From the NCBI RefSeq assembly GCF_000026145.1, contig NC_009445.1:6757001-6821000 (forward strand): a DNA stretch of 64,000 nucleotides. Reading direction: 5' to 3'. Numbering within the stretch: position 1 is the stretch's first letter; each line of letters opens with the position of its first letter. Under the pieces are notes generated by a model that was not told where the DNA came from, did not search any database, and saw only the letters and a list, made by a program, of their open reading frames with translations. This stretch comes from Bradyrhizobium sp. ORS 278. Its GTDB lineage: Bacteria; Pseudomonadota; Alphaproteobacteria; Rhizobiales; Xanthobacteraceae. A program made the position numbers and the translations under genes. Below are positions 41,527-50,656 of this stretch, in pieces.

Positions 41527-42584
41527 GACGTGTCTTCATGGCGAGCAATTTCCGCCTGCCCCTCCCCAGAAGCGGCGTCTGCAGTGTCATCTTCTTCGGG
41601 GTTAATGGCCTCATTCGCCTTGGCTTCCTCCATCCTACTCTCGGCAATCTTTGCTTCTGCTACCTTTACTTCTCCCGCTCCGCTTTCTGCTGCCTTGGCT
41701 TCTGCCGCCTTGGCTTCTGCCGCCTTGGCCTCTGCCGCCTTGGCTTCTGCCGCCTTGGCTTCTGCTGCCTTGGCTTCTGCCGCCTTGGCTTCAGTTGCCT
41801 TGGCTTCGGCTGTGCCAGCGTCGGGCCCACTCGGATTTGTCGTCCCGTCAACTGGCGGAGTCCCTCCCCCTCCACTCTTGATGTTCTCGACTGCCCGCCG
41901 CAGTTCGGCTTCTTGGCTGCGGCTTTCGACTTGCCGCTGAACGAAGGAGCCTATGAACGCGCCGAGTGTGAGCTTCGTAAAGTCGAGAAAAGCGTTGAAT
42001 GTCTCGGACTTGCTATCGGTAAAGAGCACTCCGCATGAAAAGAATAGCACCAACCCGAGCGTCACCAGGGGTAAACCTGTCAGACCAATCTTCTGGAAAA
42101 TACCGACGCCTCCAGTCAAGCTAACGAGACGGATATATTCTGTGACCGGGGCCGACTTCCCATCTTTGATTGCGTCCTTCACCAAATCAAAGTCTTTGGC
42201 AGGAACGACACTCGTCTGTTCGTAGAATGCGGCCCGCATCAGCGCATTTGCTCTCGCAGCAAACTTCAGACCAACCCAAATAGCCGCAACGAGTGGGAAG
42301 TAGGCCGCAAAAACTGCGACGATCAGGTTGATAATGGATACCACAACATCCGCTGGCTCTTTGGCGAACTGCGTGATTTGCGGTGGTTTAAGTCCTAAAA
42401 AGTAATTTGAGTAGACGCCTGCGGCGCTGAAGGCGGCGACGGCAATAAACAGATGAACTATAACTAATACGTACTGGCGACCAGCTTGGCCGGCTACGTC
42501 GCGGATTGAAGTGCTTTGGGAAGACGCATCGGTCATGACTGCAGCATCCTCACTGGGCAATAGGTTTTTGGCCTTACCGGACAA
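41517..42584 (-). CDS. membrane protein with AEAKA pentapeptide repeats
   Basis: This 355-residue protein has four hydrophobic segments (about 40-60, 75-110, 170-185 and a weaker one near 205-215). The C-terminal half is a charged helical tail. Eight near-identical [AT]EAKA pentapeptides (about 260-300) are encoded by a 15-base tandem repeat, and an acidic end follows. Base composition is lower in GC than the surroundings and typical of the accessory patch. No named domain is recognised. The repeat could vary in number between strains. The last codons and stop lie in the dispersed repeat copy. Confidence 0.7.
   Translation of the reverse strand: MSGKAKNLLPSEDAAVMTDASSQSTSIRDVAGQAGRQYVLVIVHLFIAVAAFSAAGVYSNYFLGLKPPQITQFAKEPADVVVSIINLIVAVFAAYFPLVAAIWVGLKFAARANALMRAAFYEQTSVVPAKDFDLVKDAIKDGKSAPVTEYIRLVSLTGGVGIFQKIGLTGLPLVTLGLVLFFSCGVLFTDSKSETFNAFLDFTKLTLGAFIGSFVQRQVESRSQEAELRRAVENIKSGGGGTPPVDGTTNPSGPDAGTAEAKATEAKAAEAKAAEAKAAEAKAAEAKAAEAKAAEAKAAESGAGEVKVAEAKIAESRMEEAKANEAINPEEDDTADAASGEGQAEIARHEDTSRK
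41690..41811 (-). repeat. 15-base coding tandem repeat (about 8 units)
   Basis: Units of GCCTTGGCTTCTGCC, with a few substitutions, run in tandem for about 120 bases. They encode the AEAKA pentapeptides of the 41517-42584 protein, which would form a long alanine-rich helix. Slipped-strand changes would stay in frame because the unit is five codons. Confidence 0.85.
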
Positions 42585-42713
42585 TTGTGTGCGTCAGAAT
42601 AACACCGGCAATGAACACACTCTCGCGGACCGGCAGTTCGAGCTTACGAGCTCAACTTCATAATACAACCTCTCGAGGTCTCTTGCCAAATTCACTCGCT
42701 GCCAATAGAATAC

Positions 42714-42971
42714 TTGAATACAACACCTCTGCGAGGATTGCTGATCTTCGGATTGCGGGAGCTTGAATATGCGGCCGCGCCGCTCGATCCGGGCTTCATC
42801 GTGCAGCATGCCTATTCAACTGCGGAATATCTTCTGAAGTCGGGCAAGCGCCTCGCTGACAATGAAACCATTGGCGTCGAAGGCCAGATGAAATTCGCGA
42901 TTTCGCATGCCGATGCGGGCGATTTCGTCGCCTTTCCCGTCGTCCGCCTCACTCTCAAGATCGGTGCGTGA
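42714..42971 (+). pseudogene. 5'-truncated DUF4261-type gene remnant
   Basis: About 80 residues are left. GLRELEYAAAPLDPGFIV, then LADNETIGVEGQMKFAIS, resembles the C-terminal DUF4261 domain. The frame is open back to 42615, but the upstream translation looks random and there is no good start (only TTG 42714), so the front of the gene seems lost. It ends nine bases before the Imm11-like gene. DUF4261 proteins are often found near toxin-immunity genes; the function is unknown. Confidence 0.55.
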
Positions 42972-42980
42972 GGAACGGGC

Positions 42981-43601
42981 ATGGTTTACAAGTTCGATCC
43001 CGTTTACTGGAATGGCACGATCTTTCACCTCGATGAGGCTACATGGAAGATGTCCGGCGACTGGGATGAGTATCGTCCTCGGAATCTGCCCATTCCGGCA
43101 TCATGTTTCCCCAAGACATTGAACTTCGACAGGGCACGCGCACCGCTGCCGGATATGTTTCACACAGCCAGAGACATCATTGTGTTCTCGGATCGGGCAC
43201 GTGTTGTCATTGAGCGTTCGGCACCCGGGGAAGTCGAGTTCATTCCGGTCGCCTGTCATGCCGATCGGGCAATCGCGGCCAAGCTGAAATTGGCCAGCGC
43301 GTATTTTTTTATAAATGTTCTGGGGCGTGCCCAGCGGCTTCGATGGCGCGAAGTACCGACGGAAAAATATCCACGGCGACCCGATGGGACGGAGCTCTTT
43401 GGATTGCTTCAGGACTACAGCAGGTGGTTGCTGCGTGAGCGCGCCGCCGGAGAGCCGATGATCTGGCACGACACGCCTTGGCGGGACGGAAACAAAGAAT
43501 ACAGAGGCCAGAACGAAATCCTCATCGAGGATAGTCTTTGGCGAGAGCTCAATGCAGAGTTTCCCGGTCAGCTCAACGCGCTGCGAGCCGGGGAAGCTTG
43601 A
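42981..43601 (+). CDS. Imm11/DUF1629-like immunity protein
   Basis: This 206-residue protein has MFHTARDIIVFSDRARVVIE, directly followed by RSAPGEVEFIPV, the arrangement typical of DUF1629 (Imm11), a family of immunity proteins for polymorphic toxins. The N-terminal half with FDPVYWNGTIFHLDEA is less recognisable. GAGGAA eight bases before ATG 42981 is a good ribosome site. No toxin gene is intact nearby. It would act in the cytoplasm by binding a toxin. The assignment is by recall of the motif and needs a profile search. Confidence 0.6.
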   Translation: MVYKFDPVYWNGTIFHLDEATWKMSGDWDEYRPRNLPIPASCFPKTLNFDRARAPLPDMFHTARDIIVFSDRARVVIERSAPGEVEFIPVACHADRAIAAKLKLASAYFFINVLGRAQRLRWREVPTEKYPRRPDGTELFGLLQDYSRWLLRERAAGEPMIWHDTPWRDGNKEYRGQNEILIEDSLWRELNAEFPGQLNALRAGEA

Positions 43602-43625
43602 AGCTGAAGGTGATGCGGGGGGCAC

Positions 43626-43760
43626 ATGGCAGACACAGAGTTCAGTCACAATATCTCGCAGCAGATCTGGGACGAATTCGGTCCGCAGCTCGAAAAGCTC
43701 GGCTTCAGCAAATCTGATTTCGGATTCGTCGACAACTACCGCATGCCGGGCACGACTTGA
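43626..43760 (+). pseudogene. gene start truncated by the dispersed repeat
   Basis: A frame begins at ATG 43626, 22 bases after the Imm11-like gene, and reads 44 residues (ISQQIWDEFGPQLEKLGFS is typical of a real protein) until TGA 43760. The stop lies at the first bases shared with repeat copies 2 and 3. The rest of the gene appears deleted or replaced by the repeat. The product cannot be named. Confidence 0.55.
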
Positions 43761-44035
43761 CCTCAGCACCGGGAGGCCGGGACCACACGACTTCGCCGCC
43801 CGCAACACGAGCGCTCGTCCAGCGCCGCATCCACGTCCATCGCAGCCCACCTCCACGTATCGTGACGACACGCACGCCCTCTGCATCGAGGCGGGATGCG
43901 GAGAGTAGAACATGATTTTCGGAAAAACGAAAGACGATTACATTTCGTCGTTGAATCGGCCAACAAATCAACGTGCGGAACCATTAACAGTCAAAACTGA
44001 ACGATGTGATCAGGACGAACCGGCCTATTTCCTAC
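43756..44035. repeat. dispersed repeat copy 3 (right half only)
   Basis: This copy matches the right 280 bases of copy 2 in the same orientation, from CTTGACCTCAGCACC to CCGGCCTATTTCCTA. With copy 2 it bounds the 2.2-kb patch holding the AEAKA protein, DUF4261 remnant and Imm11-like genes. The gap from here to 44203 holds nothing I can identify. Confidence 0.8.
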
Positions 44036-44203
44036 TAGCACGAAAGAACTGAGTTGCTGGAGTACTTATGAGGACTGTCGCTCTCTGCAGCAGGACGTCA
44101 TCCGGGCAAAGTACGAACGGGAGCAACGGAATCGCAGACGCCTGCTTCGAGCGCGTCGGGAGAGCCAAAGCGGCTTGCCCGACGCCGAAGAGGATTGCCC
44201 GAC

Positions 44204-44446
44204 TTACTTCCCCATGCTCCCCGCCTGGTTCGTGCCCGGGCCGACATTGCCCTGGCTCGACGAGGTGGAGTCGAGACCGGACTTGGTGTTGCCGCTGCCG
44301 GGCTGCATGTTGGCGCCGGTGGTTTGCGAGGAATTCGTCGACATCGACGAATGGTGCTTCTTGTGGTGCTTGGCTTCGGCCGCGAACGGCGCGGCGGCGA
44401 GGGTGGCGGTGACGAGGGCGGCCATCGCGAGCTGGGTCTTCTTCAT
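44204..44446 (-). CDS. small secreted histidine/serine-rich protein
   Basis: This 80-residue protein has a Sec signal (MKKTQLAMAALVTATLAAAP, cleaved near AEA, residue 24). A His/Lys cluster HHKKHH and a Ser/Thr/Asn/Gly-rich tail make it likely disordered. GGAG nine bases before ATG 44446 fixes the start. The His/Lys cluster could bind metal (inference). The family is not recognised beyond similar small exported proteins of Bradyrhizobium. Confidence 0.7.
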   Translation of the reverse strand: MKKTQLAMAALVTATLAAAPFAAEAKHHKKHHSSMSTNSSQTTGANMQPGSGNTKSGLDSTSSSQGNVGPGTNQAGSMGK

Positions 44447-44606
44447 GGATCCGATCTCCATCAGGATGTGAAACACTCACGCCCAACCCGCCGATGACAT
44501 CCGCGTTCCGGATCACCGATCAAGCGTTGGTGTAGGCTTCAGACCCTGCTGATGAGGAACGAAGTCCTATCAGCAGCGACACCGCAAATGTTGCTCCGCA
44601 GCGGAT

Positions 44607-45833
44607 CTACGCCGGGGCTTGCGCCGGCGCCATCGCGGACTGGGCTTTCGGGAACGGCCGGAAGGTCATCATCATCAGGACCGCGCCGAGGCCCATGATC
44701 CATGAGCCGACATACAGCCACGTGTAGCTGGCGAAGCTGTCGTAGATCAGGCCGCCGGCCAGCGGGCCTGTCGCCATCCCCAGGCTGCCGGCCATGGCAG
44801 TGCCGCCGATCACCGTGCCCATGATGCCTTGCGGAAAGTTGTCGCGCGCGATGGACGCGTAGAGCGGCATGGTGCCGGCATAGAGGAAGCCGAACGTCGC
44901 GGCGACGGCGTAGAACGCGGCGAGGTCGCGCACGGCCACATAAGCGAGCGCGCCGAAGGCTTGCGCGAGGAGGCCGAGCACGAGCACGCGCTTGGCGCCG
45001 AAGCGGTCGCCGAGCAGGCCGAAGGCGATGCGGCCGCCGAGGCCGGCGAGGCCCTCGACGCTGTAGATCGTCACCGCTGCCATCAGCGGGATGCCGCAGG
45101 TGACGGCGTAGCTGACGGTGTGGATGATCGGGCCGGAATGGGTGGCGCAGCAGAAGAAATTGGTGGCGAGCAGGATCAGGAACTGCGGCGAGCGCAGCGC
45201 CGCCGAGCGCGTCATCTCAGCCGGCCCGGCGTCGGCGCCCGACGCGACGACGTCGCCGGGCGCCGACAGTGGCGGGCGGCCGACGAGCAGCGAGGTGGGG
45301 ATCATGATGGCAGCGACAACGGCGGCGATGCACTGCATCGCGGTGCGCCAGTCATAGCTCGAGACGAGCCAGGCCGCGAGCGGCGACATCGTCATCGGCG
45401 CGACACCCATGCCGGCCGACACCAGCGAGACCGCGAGGCTGCGATGGGTGTCGAACCAGCCGGTGACGGTCGCCATGACCGGCGGGAAGATCGCCGCCGT
45501 CGCGACGCCCGCGATCAGGCCGAACAGCAGCTGGAACATGAGCAACGACGATGTCAGGCTTGCCAACAGAAGACTCAACGCGAGCAGGGTCGAGCCGATC
45601 AGCAGCACGGGGCGCGGGCCGATGCGATCGGACAGCGTGCCCCAGGCCATGCTGGTGCAGGCCATCGCGAGGAAGCCGATCGTCAGCGCGCTGGAGATGC
45701 CTGCGACCGACCAGCCGGTCGCGGCGGCCATCGGCTTGAGGAACACCGGCAGCGAGAACAGCCCGCCGACGGCGACGCAGCCGAGCACGCCCCCGGCGCC
45801 CACGATCACCCAGCGATACAACGATGTGCTCAT
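44607..45833 (-). CDS. MFS transporter (oxalate/monocarboxylate type)
   Basis: This 408-residue protein has 12 hydrophobic segments and the MFS loop 2-3 signature WGTLSDRIGPRPVLLIGS. A second copy, FGLLGDRFGAKRVLVLG, lies between helices 8 and 9. The general pattern resembles the OFA/monocarboxylate branch. AGGAG nine bases before ATG 45833 gives the start. The substrate is unknown. It follows a cytoplasmic binding-protein gene with a gap of 112 bases on the same strand. Confidence 0.85.
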   Translation of the reverse strand: MSTSLYRWVIVGAGGVLGCVAVGGLFSLPVFLKPMAAATGWSVAGISSALTIGFLAMACTSMAWGTLSDRIGPRPVLLIGSTLLALSLLLASLTSSLLMFQLLFGLIAGVATAAIFPPVMATVTGWFDTHRSLAVSLVSAGMGVAPMTMSPLAAWLVSSYDWRTAMQCIAAVVAAIMIPTSLLVGRPPLSAPGDVVASGADAGPAEMTRSAALRSPQFLILLATNFFCCATHSGPIIHTVSYAVTCGIPLMAAVTIYSVEGLAGLGGRIAFGLLGDRFGAKRVLVLGLLAQAFGALAYVAVRDLAAFYAVAATFGFLYAGTMPLYASIARDNFPQGIMGTVIGGTAMAGSLGMATGPLAGGLIYDSFASYTWLYVGSWIMGLGAVLMMMTFRPFPKAQSAMAPAQAPA

Positions 45834-45945
45834 GTCCAGCATCTCCTGCAGATGACATCTGGAAGACGAGCGAGCGATCACCGGGACGACAGGCGCCAGA
45901 GGGTTTTTCGCGAAGCACGAGCGGAACCCGCTCTCCTGCGCCGGC

Positions 45946-46632
45946 TCACACCGGCGTCATGCCGTGCTGGCGCTTGGTTTCGGCGGTCTCGTCGGAGACG
46001 AGATATTCGATGAAGGCGCGGGCGGCGTCGGCGTGCGCGCCCGCCTTGCACAGCGCGGCGGCGAACACCGTGCCCGGCTGTAGCGCCTCGGGCAGCAGGC
46101 CGACGATGTCGATGCCCGGGGCGCCGAGCATCTCGCTGAGCTGCTGGAAGCCGACATCCACCTCGCCGTCGGCGAGCAGCTTCGCGACCGGGATGCCGGG
46201 CTTGGCCTGAACTAGGCGCGAGCCCTCGCTCTCCAGCCCCCAATCGCGGGCGAGCTTCTGCACATGGGTGCCGCTCGGGCCGGTGGAGATGCCGATCGCC
46301 TTGGCGCTCTCCATCGCCTTGCGCACGGCGGCCTCGTCGAGCGGATCGGGTTTGGGTCGGCCGGCGCGCACCGCCATCGCCATCGGCGATTCCGCGATCT
46401 CGATGATGCTGCCGGGAACGAGATGGCCGTCGGCCTCGAGCTTCTGCAGCGCATCGGAGGCGAGCACCGCGAAGTCGAACGCCTCGCCGGCGCGGATGCG
46501 CTTGGCGGCATCGACGCCGCCGACGGATTCGATCGTGATCACCTCCCCGGTCGCCTCCTCATAGGCGGCCGCGAGCTCGGCCAGGATCTGCCGGGTCGCC
46601 ATCGAGGAAATGCCGGCGACGTTGATGCTCAT
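45946..46632 (-). CDS. ModA-like substrate-binding protein without signal peptide
   Basis: This 228-residue type 2 periplasmic-binding-protein fold starts MSINVAGISSMATRQILAEL. It contains EVITIESVGGVDAAKRIRAG (anion-binding turn) and SGTHVQKLARDWGLE, with RAFIEYLVSD near the end, as in ModA-type molybdate or sulfate binders. No signal peptide or lipobox precedes it, so it should stay in the cytoplasm. GGAG lies five bases before ATG 46632. No ABC permease or ATPase is nearby. A sensor or moonlighting role is possible. Confidence 0.8.
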   Translation of the reverse strand: MSINVAGISSMATRQILAELAAAYEEATGEVITIESVGGVDAAKRIRAGEAFDFAVLASDALQKLEADGHLVPGSIIEIAESPMAMAVRAGRPKPDPLDEAAVRKAMESAKAIGISTGPSGTHVQKLARDWGLESEGSRLVQAKPGIPVAKLLADGEVDVGFQQLSEMLGAPGIDIVGLLPEALQPGTVFAAALCKAGAHADAARAFIEYLVSDETAETKRQHGMTPV

Positions 46633-46750
46633 GGGGGCTCCGTTTCGATGTCGTTTCGCACGCAGGCTTTGTGCGGGATGATGATCGGATATGGCATGCC
46701 GGACGGCGGAGCAAGATGGGGGATGCGATCGCCGGGCGGCGAGCACCGCT

Positions 46751-46788
46751 GCGCTCCCTCTCCCCCTGCTTACGGGGAGAGGGAGCGC
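46751..46788. repeat. 15-base-pair perfect hairpin repeat
   Basis: Arms GCGCTCCCTCTCCCC (46751-46765) and its exact complement (46774-46788) flank an 8-base loop. A related hairpin lies at 59459-59485. It is a dispersed palindrome 57 bases downstream of the end of the NAD synthetase gene (minus strand). Confidence 0.75.
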
Positions 46789-46845
46789 ACTGCCCGTGCT
46801 GAGACATCGCGCCTCGATGACGAAGACGTGGTCCCACTGCAGCCC

Positions 46846-48882
46846 CTACTTCGGCACGCTCTCCAGATCCTCCAGCCACGCCGCGGCGTTACCATCCGAC
46901 GGCGCGCGCCAGTCGCCGCGGGGGGACAGCGCGCCGCCGGCGACGACTTTGGGGCCGTTGGGCATTGCCGACCGCTTGAACTGGCTGAAGGCGAAGAAGC
47001 GCTTGAGGAAGACCTCCAGCCACTTCCGGATCTCGCCGAGCGCATAGGCGTTGCGCTTGTCATCGGGGAAATGCGGCGGCCAGGCGCCCTCGCGCGCGTC
47101 CTTCCAGGCGTGGTGCGCCATGAAGGCGATCTTCGATGGGCGTAGGCCGTAGCGCAGCGTGTAGAACAGATTGAAGTCCTGCAGCTCATAGGGACCGATC
47201 GCGGCCTGCGTGCTCTGCGGCGTCTCGCCCTCCTTCACCGGCACGAGCTCCGGCGAGATTTCGGCCGACAGCACGGCTTCGAGGGTGCGGTCGACCTCGG
47301 CCGAGAACTGACGCGAGGCGATTACCCAGCGGATGAGATGCTGGATCAGGGTCTTCGGCACGCCGGCATTGACGTTGTAGTGCGACATCTGATCGCCGAC
47401 GCCATAGGTGCACCATCCGAGCGCCAGCTCGGAGAGGTCGCCGGTGCCGAGCACGAGGCCGCCGCGGTCATTCGCGAGGCGGAACAGATAGTCGGTGCGG
47501 AGGCCCGCCTGCACGTTCTCGAAGGTGACGTCGTAGACCTCCTCGCCGCGGCCGAACGGATGGCCGATGTCCTTGAGCATCTGCGTGGCGGCGGGGCGGA
47601 TGTCGAGCTCGGCGGCGCTGACCTCGAGGGACTTCATCAAGGCGTGCGCGTAAGACTTGCTCTGCGCGCCCGTGCCGAAGCCCGGCATCGTGTAGGCGAG
47701 GATGTTGGTGCGGGGCAGGCCGAGCAGGTCCATCGCCTTGGCGGCGACGATCAGCGCATGCGTGGAATCGAGGCCACCGGAGACGCCGATCACGATGCGC
47801 TTGGTTCCGGTAGCGCGCAGCCGCTGTGTCAGCCCGGCGACCTGGATGTTGTAGGCCTCGTAGCAGTCCTGATCGAGCCGCGCGGCATCGCTCGGCACGA
47901 AAGGGAAGCGCTCGATCGCCCGCCTGAAGCCGATGTCACTCTCGGCCGGCTGCAGCTCGAAGCCGATGCGGCGCCAATGCACGCTCTGATCCTGCGCGCG
48001 CGCGTTGTCGTCGAACGTGCCCATCAGCGCCCGCTCCTGGCGCAGCAGATCGAGATCGACATCGGCGAAGATGGTCTGGCCGGTCTGGCGGAAGCGCTCG
48101 CTCTCGGCCAGCAGCACGCCGTTCTCGAAGATCGAGGTCTGGCCGTCCCAGGCGAGATCGGTGGTGGATTCACCCACGCCGGCGGCGGCGTAGATGTAGG
48201 CGGCAAGGCAGCGCGCCGAGGTCGAGCGGCACAGCAGCGAGCGGGATTCGGCGCGGCCCACGGTGATCGGGCTGCCGGAGAGATTGACGAGCACGGTGGC
48301 GCCGGCGAGCGCGAGCTCGGAGGCCGGCGTCACCGGCACCCACATGTCCTCGCAGACCTCGACGCCGATGACGAGGCCGGCGACGTCAGCGGCGGCGAAC
48401 AAGAGGTCGGTGCCGAACGGCGCCATCGTTTCGGCGACCTCGATCATCTCGCCGCGGATGCCGGCGCCGGAGGCGAAGTGACGGCCTTCATAGAACTCGC
48501 GATACGTCGGCAGATAGCTTTTCGGAATGACGCCGAGCACCTCGCCGCGATGGATCACCACGGCGCAATTGTAGACGCGATGCGAAAAGCGCAGCGGTGC
48601 GCCGACGATCAGCACCGGCATCAGGTCGTGCGAGGCTTCGACCAGCGTGAGCAGCCCGCGCTGCACGGCGTCGAGCAGCGGATCCTGCTTGACGAGGTCG
48701 TCGATGGCGTAGCCGGACAGGCACAGCTCGGGAAACACCGCGACCGCCGCGCCCTGCTCATGGCAGGCGCGCGCGGCCGCCAGGATCGCCGCCGCGTTGG
48801 CGGTGGGATTGGCGACGCTGGAGGCGGTGACGCAGGCGGCGACGCGGGCGAAGCCATGACGGTAGATCGAATGGAAATTCAT
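46846..48882 (-). CDS. nadE: glutamine-dependent NAD+ synthetase
   Basis: This 678-residue two-domain enzyme makes NAD+ from deamido-NAD, ATP and glutamine. The N-terminal nitrilase-like amidase carries Glu52 (FPELCLSGY), Lys121 (PKSYLPTY) and Cys177 (VEVCEDMW). The C-terminal synthetase has the PP-loop SGGLDST at 368-374 and later [18 protein letters not shown]. Length matches the glutaminase-fused form (as in Mycobacterium). AGGAG upstream of ATG 48882 supports this start; the frame is open 57 bases further. It is probably essential. Confidence 0.93.
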   Translation of the reverse strand: MNFHSIYRHGFARVAACVTASSVANPTANAAAILAAARACHEQGAAVAVFPELCLSGYAIDDLVKQDPLLDAVQRGLLTLVEASHDLMPVLIVGAPLRFSHRVYNCAVVIHRGEVLGVIPKSYLPTYREFYEGRHFASGAGIRGEMIEVAETMAPFGTDLLFAAADVAGLVIGVEVCEDMWVPVTPASELALAGATVLVNLSGSPITVGRAESRSLLCRSTSARCLAAYIYAAAGVGESTTDLAWDGQTSIFENGVLLAESERFRQTGQTIFADVDLDLLRQERALMGTFDDNARAQDQSVHWRRIGFELQPAESDIGFRRAIERFPFVPSDAARLDQDCYEAYNIQVAGLTQRLRATGTKRIVIGVSGGLDSTHALIVAAKAMDLLGLPRTNILAYTMPGFGTGAQSKSYAHALMKSLEVSAAELDIRPAATQMLKDIGHPFGRGEEVYDVTFENVQAGLRTDYLFRLANDRGGLVLGTGDLSELALGWCTYGVGDQMSHYNVNAGVPKTLIQHLIRWVIASRQFSAEVDRTLEAVLSAEISPELVPVKEGETPQSTQAAIGPYELQDFNLFYTLRYGLRPSKIAFMAHHAWKDAREGAWPPHFPDDKRNAYALGEIRKWLEVFLKRFFAFSQFKRSAMPNGPKVVAGGALSPRGDWRAPSDGNAAAWLEDLESVPK

Positions 48883-49063
48883 CGGGGCAGTCCATCTCCT
48901 GTCGCCGGAGCATACGACATGTTCCATGACGGGAGCCATGACAAGAGCGTCAGGTCAGCACCGCCGCGCCCGCAGGCGGCGCCACCTTGCGGACATCCGT
49001 CATTTGATTTGCGCCGGCCGGCCGAGGCCGGATAGATCGAGGCTCCGCCATTCGAGCCACATC

Positions 49064-49912
49064 ATGAACCTGTTCGTCATCGGCTTCGGCTATTCCGCCC
49101 AGCGCTTCGTCGATCTCCACGGCAGCGGCTTCGCTGCCATCGGCGGCACGGTGCGCGGCGCCGAGAAGCGCGCGCAGTTCGCGCGCTACGCGCTCGATCT
49201 GTTCGACGGCACGATGCCGGCCGCGGCGACGCTGGCGAAGGCCGCAAAGGCGGATGTCGTGCTGATCTCGGCGCCGCCCGGCGCCGGCGAGGATCCTGCC
49301 CTGACCCATTTCGGCGATGCGATCACATCGGGCCGCGCGCGCGTGGTCTATCTCTCCACGGTCGGCGTCTATGGCGACCACCAGGGTGCCTGGATCGACG
49401 AGGACACGCCGCTGGCGCCGGAGCACGGCCGGGTGCAGGCGCGCGTGCGCGTCGAGGAAGACTGGCGCGCCCGGATCGGTGACCGGCTGGCGGTGCTCCG
49501 GCTCGGCGGCATCTATGGCCCCGGCCGCAACGCGCTGGTCGAGCTGCGTGCGGGGCGCGCGCGCCGCATCGTCAAGCCGGGCCAGGTGTTCAACCGCATC
49601 CATGTCGACGACATCGCCGCCGCGATTCAGGGCGCGATCCGACGTGAGAGGGGCGGCGCCTGGAACATCGTCGACGACGAGCCGGCGCCGCCGCAGGACG
49701 TCATCGCCTACGCGGCCCGGCTGATGGGCATCGCGCCGCCGCCGGAGCTGCCGTTCGACAGCGCCGATCTGTCGCCGATGGCGCGGAGCTTCTACGCCAG
49801 CAACCGGCGCATCCGGAATACCAGGGCCAAGCAGGATCTCGGCCTGGTCTTCGCCTATCCGACCTACCGCGAAGGGCTCGACGCGCTGTGGGCGGCGGGC
49901 GAAGGGCGCTGA
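49064..49912 (+). CDS. NAD(P)-dependent epimerase-like SDR protein (YeeZ-type)
   Basis: This 282-residue protein begins with MNLFVIGFGYSAQRF, an extended-SDR dinucleotide loop. It continues with VVYLSTVGVYGDH and RLGGIYGPGRNAL, the usual epimerase family phrases, and FNRIHVDDIA. The tyrosine of YxxxK is not obvious, since VYGDH lacks the lysine three places on, so catalytic competence is uncertain. Start ATG 49064 coincides with the fold start. It is alone and meets a TetR gene on the other strand 20 bases after its stop. Confidence 0.82.
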   Translation: MNLFVIGFGYSAQRFVDLHGSGFAAIGGTVRGAEKRAQFARYALDLFDGTMPAAATLAKAAKADVVLISAPPGAGEDPALTHFGDAITSGRARVVYLSTVGVYGDHQGAWIDEDTPLAPEHGRVQARVRVEEDWRARIGDRLAVLRLGGIYGPGRNALVELRAGRARRIVKPGQVFNRIHVDDIAAAIQGAIRRERGGAWNIVDDEPAPPQDVIAYAARLMGIAPPPELPFDSADLSPMARSFYASNRRIRNTRAKQDLGLVFAYPTYREGLDALWAAGEGR

Positions 49913-49931
49913 CGCCTACCCGCGTTGGGGT

Positions 49932-50573
49932 TCAGGACATCGCGCAGGCCGCGCGCAAGCCGCGCCCGAACAGACGCAGTGCGCCCTCCTCCGGCGGCGG
50001 GCCGCCCGGTTCGTCCCGGCGTCCGAGCGAGCCGTCGATCCGCAGCATCGCCAGCCCATGCGCGAGCCCCCACGCGGCGACGGCGGCTTGCTCGAGGGTC
50101 GCGGCGGGCGTCGCAGCGGGCAGGAAGCTCGTGAGCGCCTGGCGCAGCGGTCCGAAGGTCGCGCGCTTTGCCGAGGCCACCTCCGGATAGGCGTGCCAGT
50201 CGGGCAGGCCGACCCCGAACATCAGCCGGTAGAGCTGCGGCCGCGCGGCGGCGAAGCCGATATAGTCGAGACCGAGGCCGGTCAGCTGGTCCTCCCCAGC
50301 CGGCCAGCGCGCCTGCGCAGCTTCCTGCGACGTGGTGAGGGCGAGGAAGCCGGCTTCGGCGACGGTGGCCAGCAGGTCTTCCTTGCCGGCGAAATGATTG
50401 TAGGGCGCCGACTGCGACACGCCGGCGGCTCGCGCAGTCGCGCGGAACGACAGCGCCTCGGCGCCATCCCGCTCGAGCAGCTCGGTCGCGGCGGCGATCA
50501 GCGCCTGCTTCAGATTGCCGTGATGATAGGGCCGCGGCTCGGTCGACGTCGGGTCTGCGGGCATTTTCGTCAT
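49932..50573 (-). CDS. TetR-family transcriptional regulator
   Basis: This 213-residue protein has the TetR DNA-binding domain: LIAAATELLERDGAEALSFR, then ATARAAGVSQSAPYNHFAGK with the YNHF recognition end, as in other TetR proteins. The C-terminal half is a ligand-binding helical bundle. ATG 50573 is preferred over GTG 50591. It is divergent from an exported SDR gene with a palindrome in between, a standard layout for a repressor of both. Confidence 0.88.
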   Translation of the reverse strand: MTKMPADPTSTEPRPYHHGNLKQALIAAATELLERDGAEALSFRATARAAGVSQSAPYNHFAGKEDLLATVAEAGFLALTTSQEAAQARWPAGEDQLTGLGLDYIGFAAARPQLYRLMFGVGLPDWHAYPEVASAKRATFGPLRQALTSFLPAATPAATLEQAAVAAWGLAHGLAMLRIDGSLGRRDEPGGPPPEEGALRLFGRGLRAACAMS

Positions 50574-50584
50574 TTCAATCGATG

Positions 50585-50624
50585 TTGACACTGATCATAT
50601 TTAGCCTAGGATGATGTTATCATC
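50585..50624 (+). promoter_or_regulatory. candidate promoter and operator for the SDR gene
   Basis: TTGACA (50585-50590) is a consensus -35, and TAGGAT (50607-50612) at a 16-base spacing is a fair -10. A perfect dyad GATGAT-GTT-ATCATC (50610-50624) overlaps the -10 and start region, where a TetR dimer would block transcription. On the minus strand TATGAT near 50595 could serve the tetR gene. Confidence 0.55.
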
Positions 50625-50656
50625 GTTCACATCGGATCTGAACCGGAGATGATGCC

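Noticed and set aside
41651..41881. A leucine/proline-rich plus-strand frame over the tandem repeat
   Set aside because: It is a frame shadow of the 15-base minisatellite; the minus strand gives the charged AEAKA helix in a gene with real membrane helices.
40711..44035. tRNA-Leu as the attachment site of an integrated island
   Set aside because: I found no second copy of the tRNA 3' end and no integrase gene downstream; the patch is better explained by the flanking repeats.
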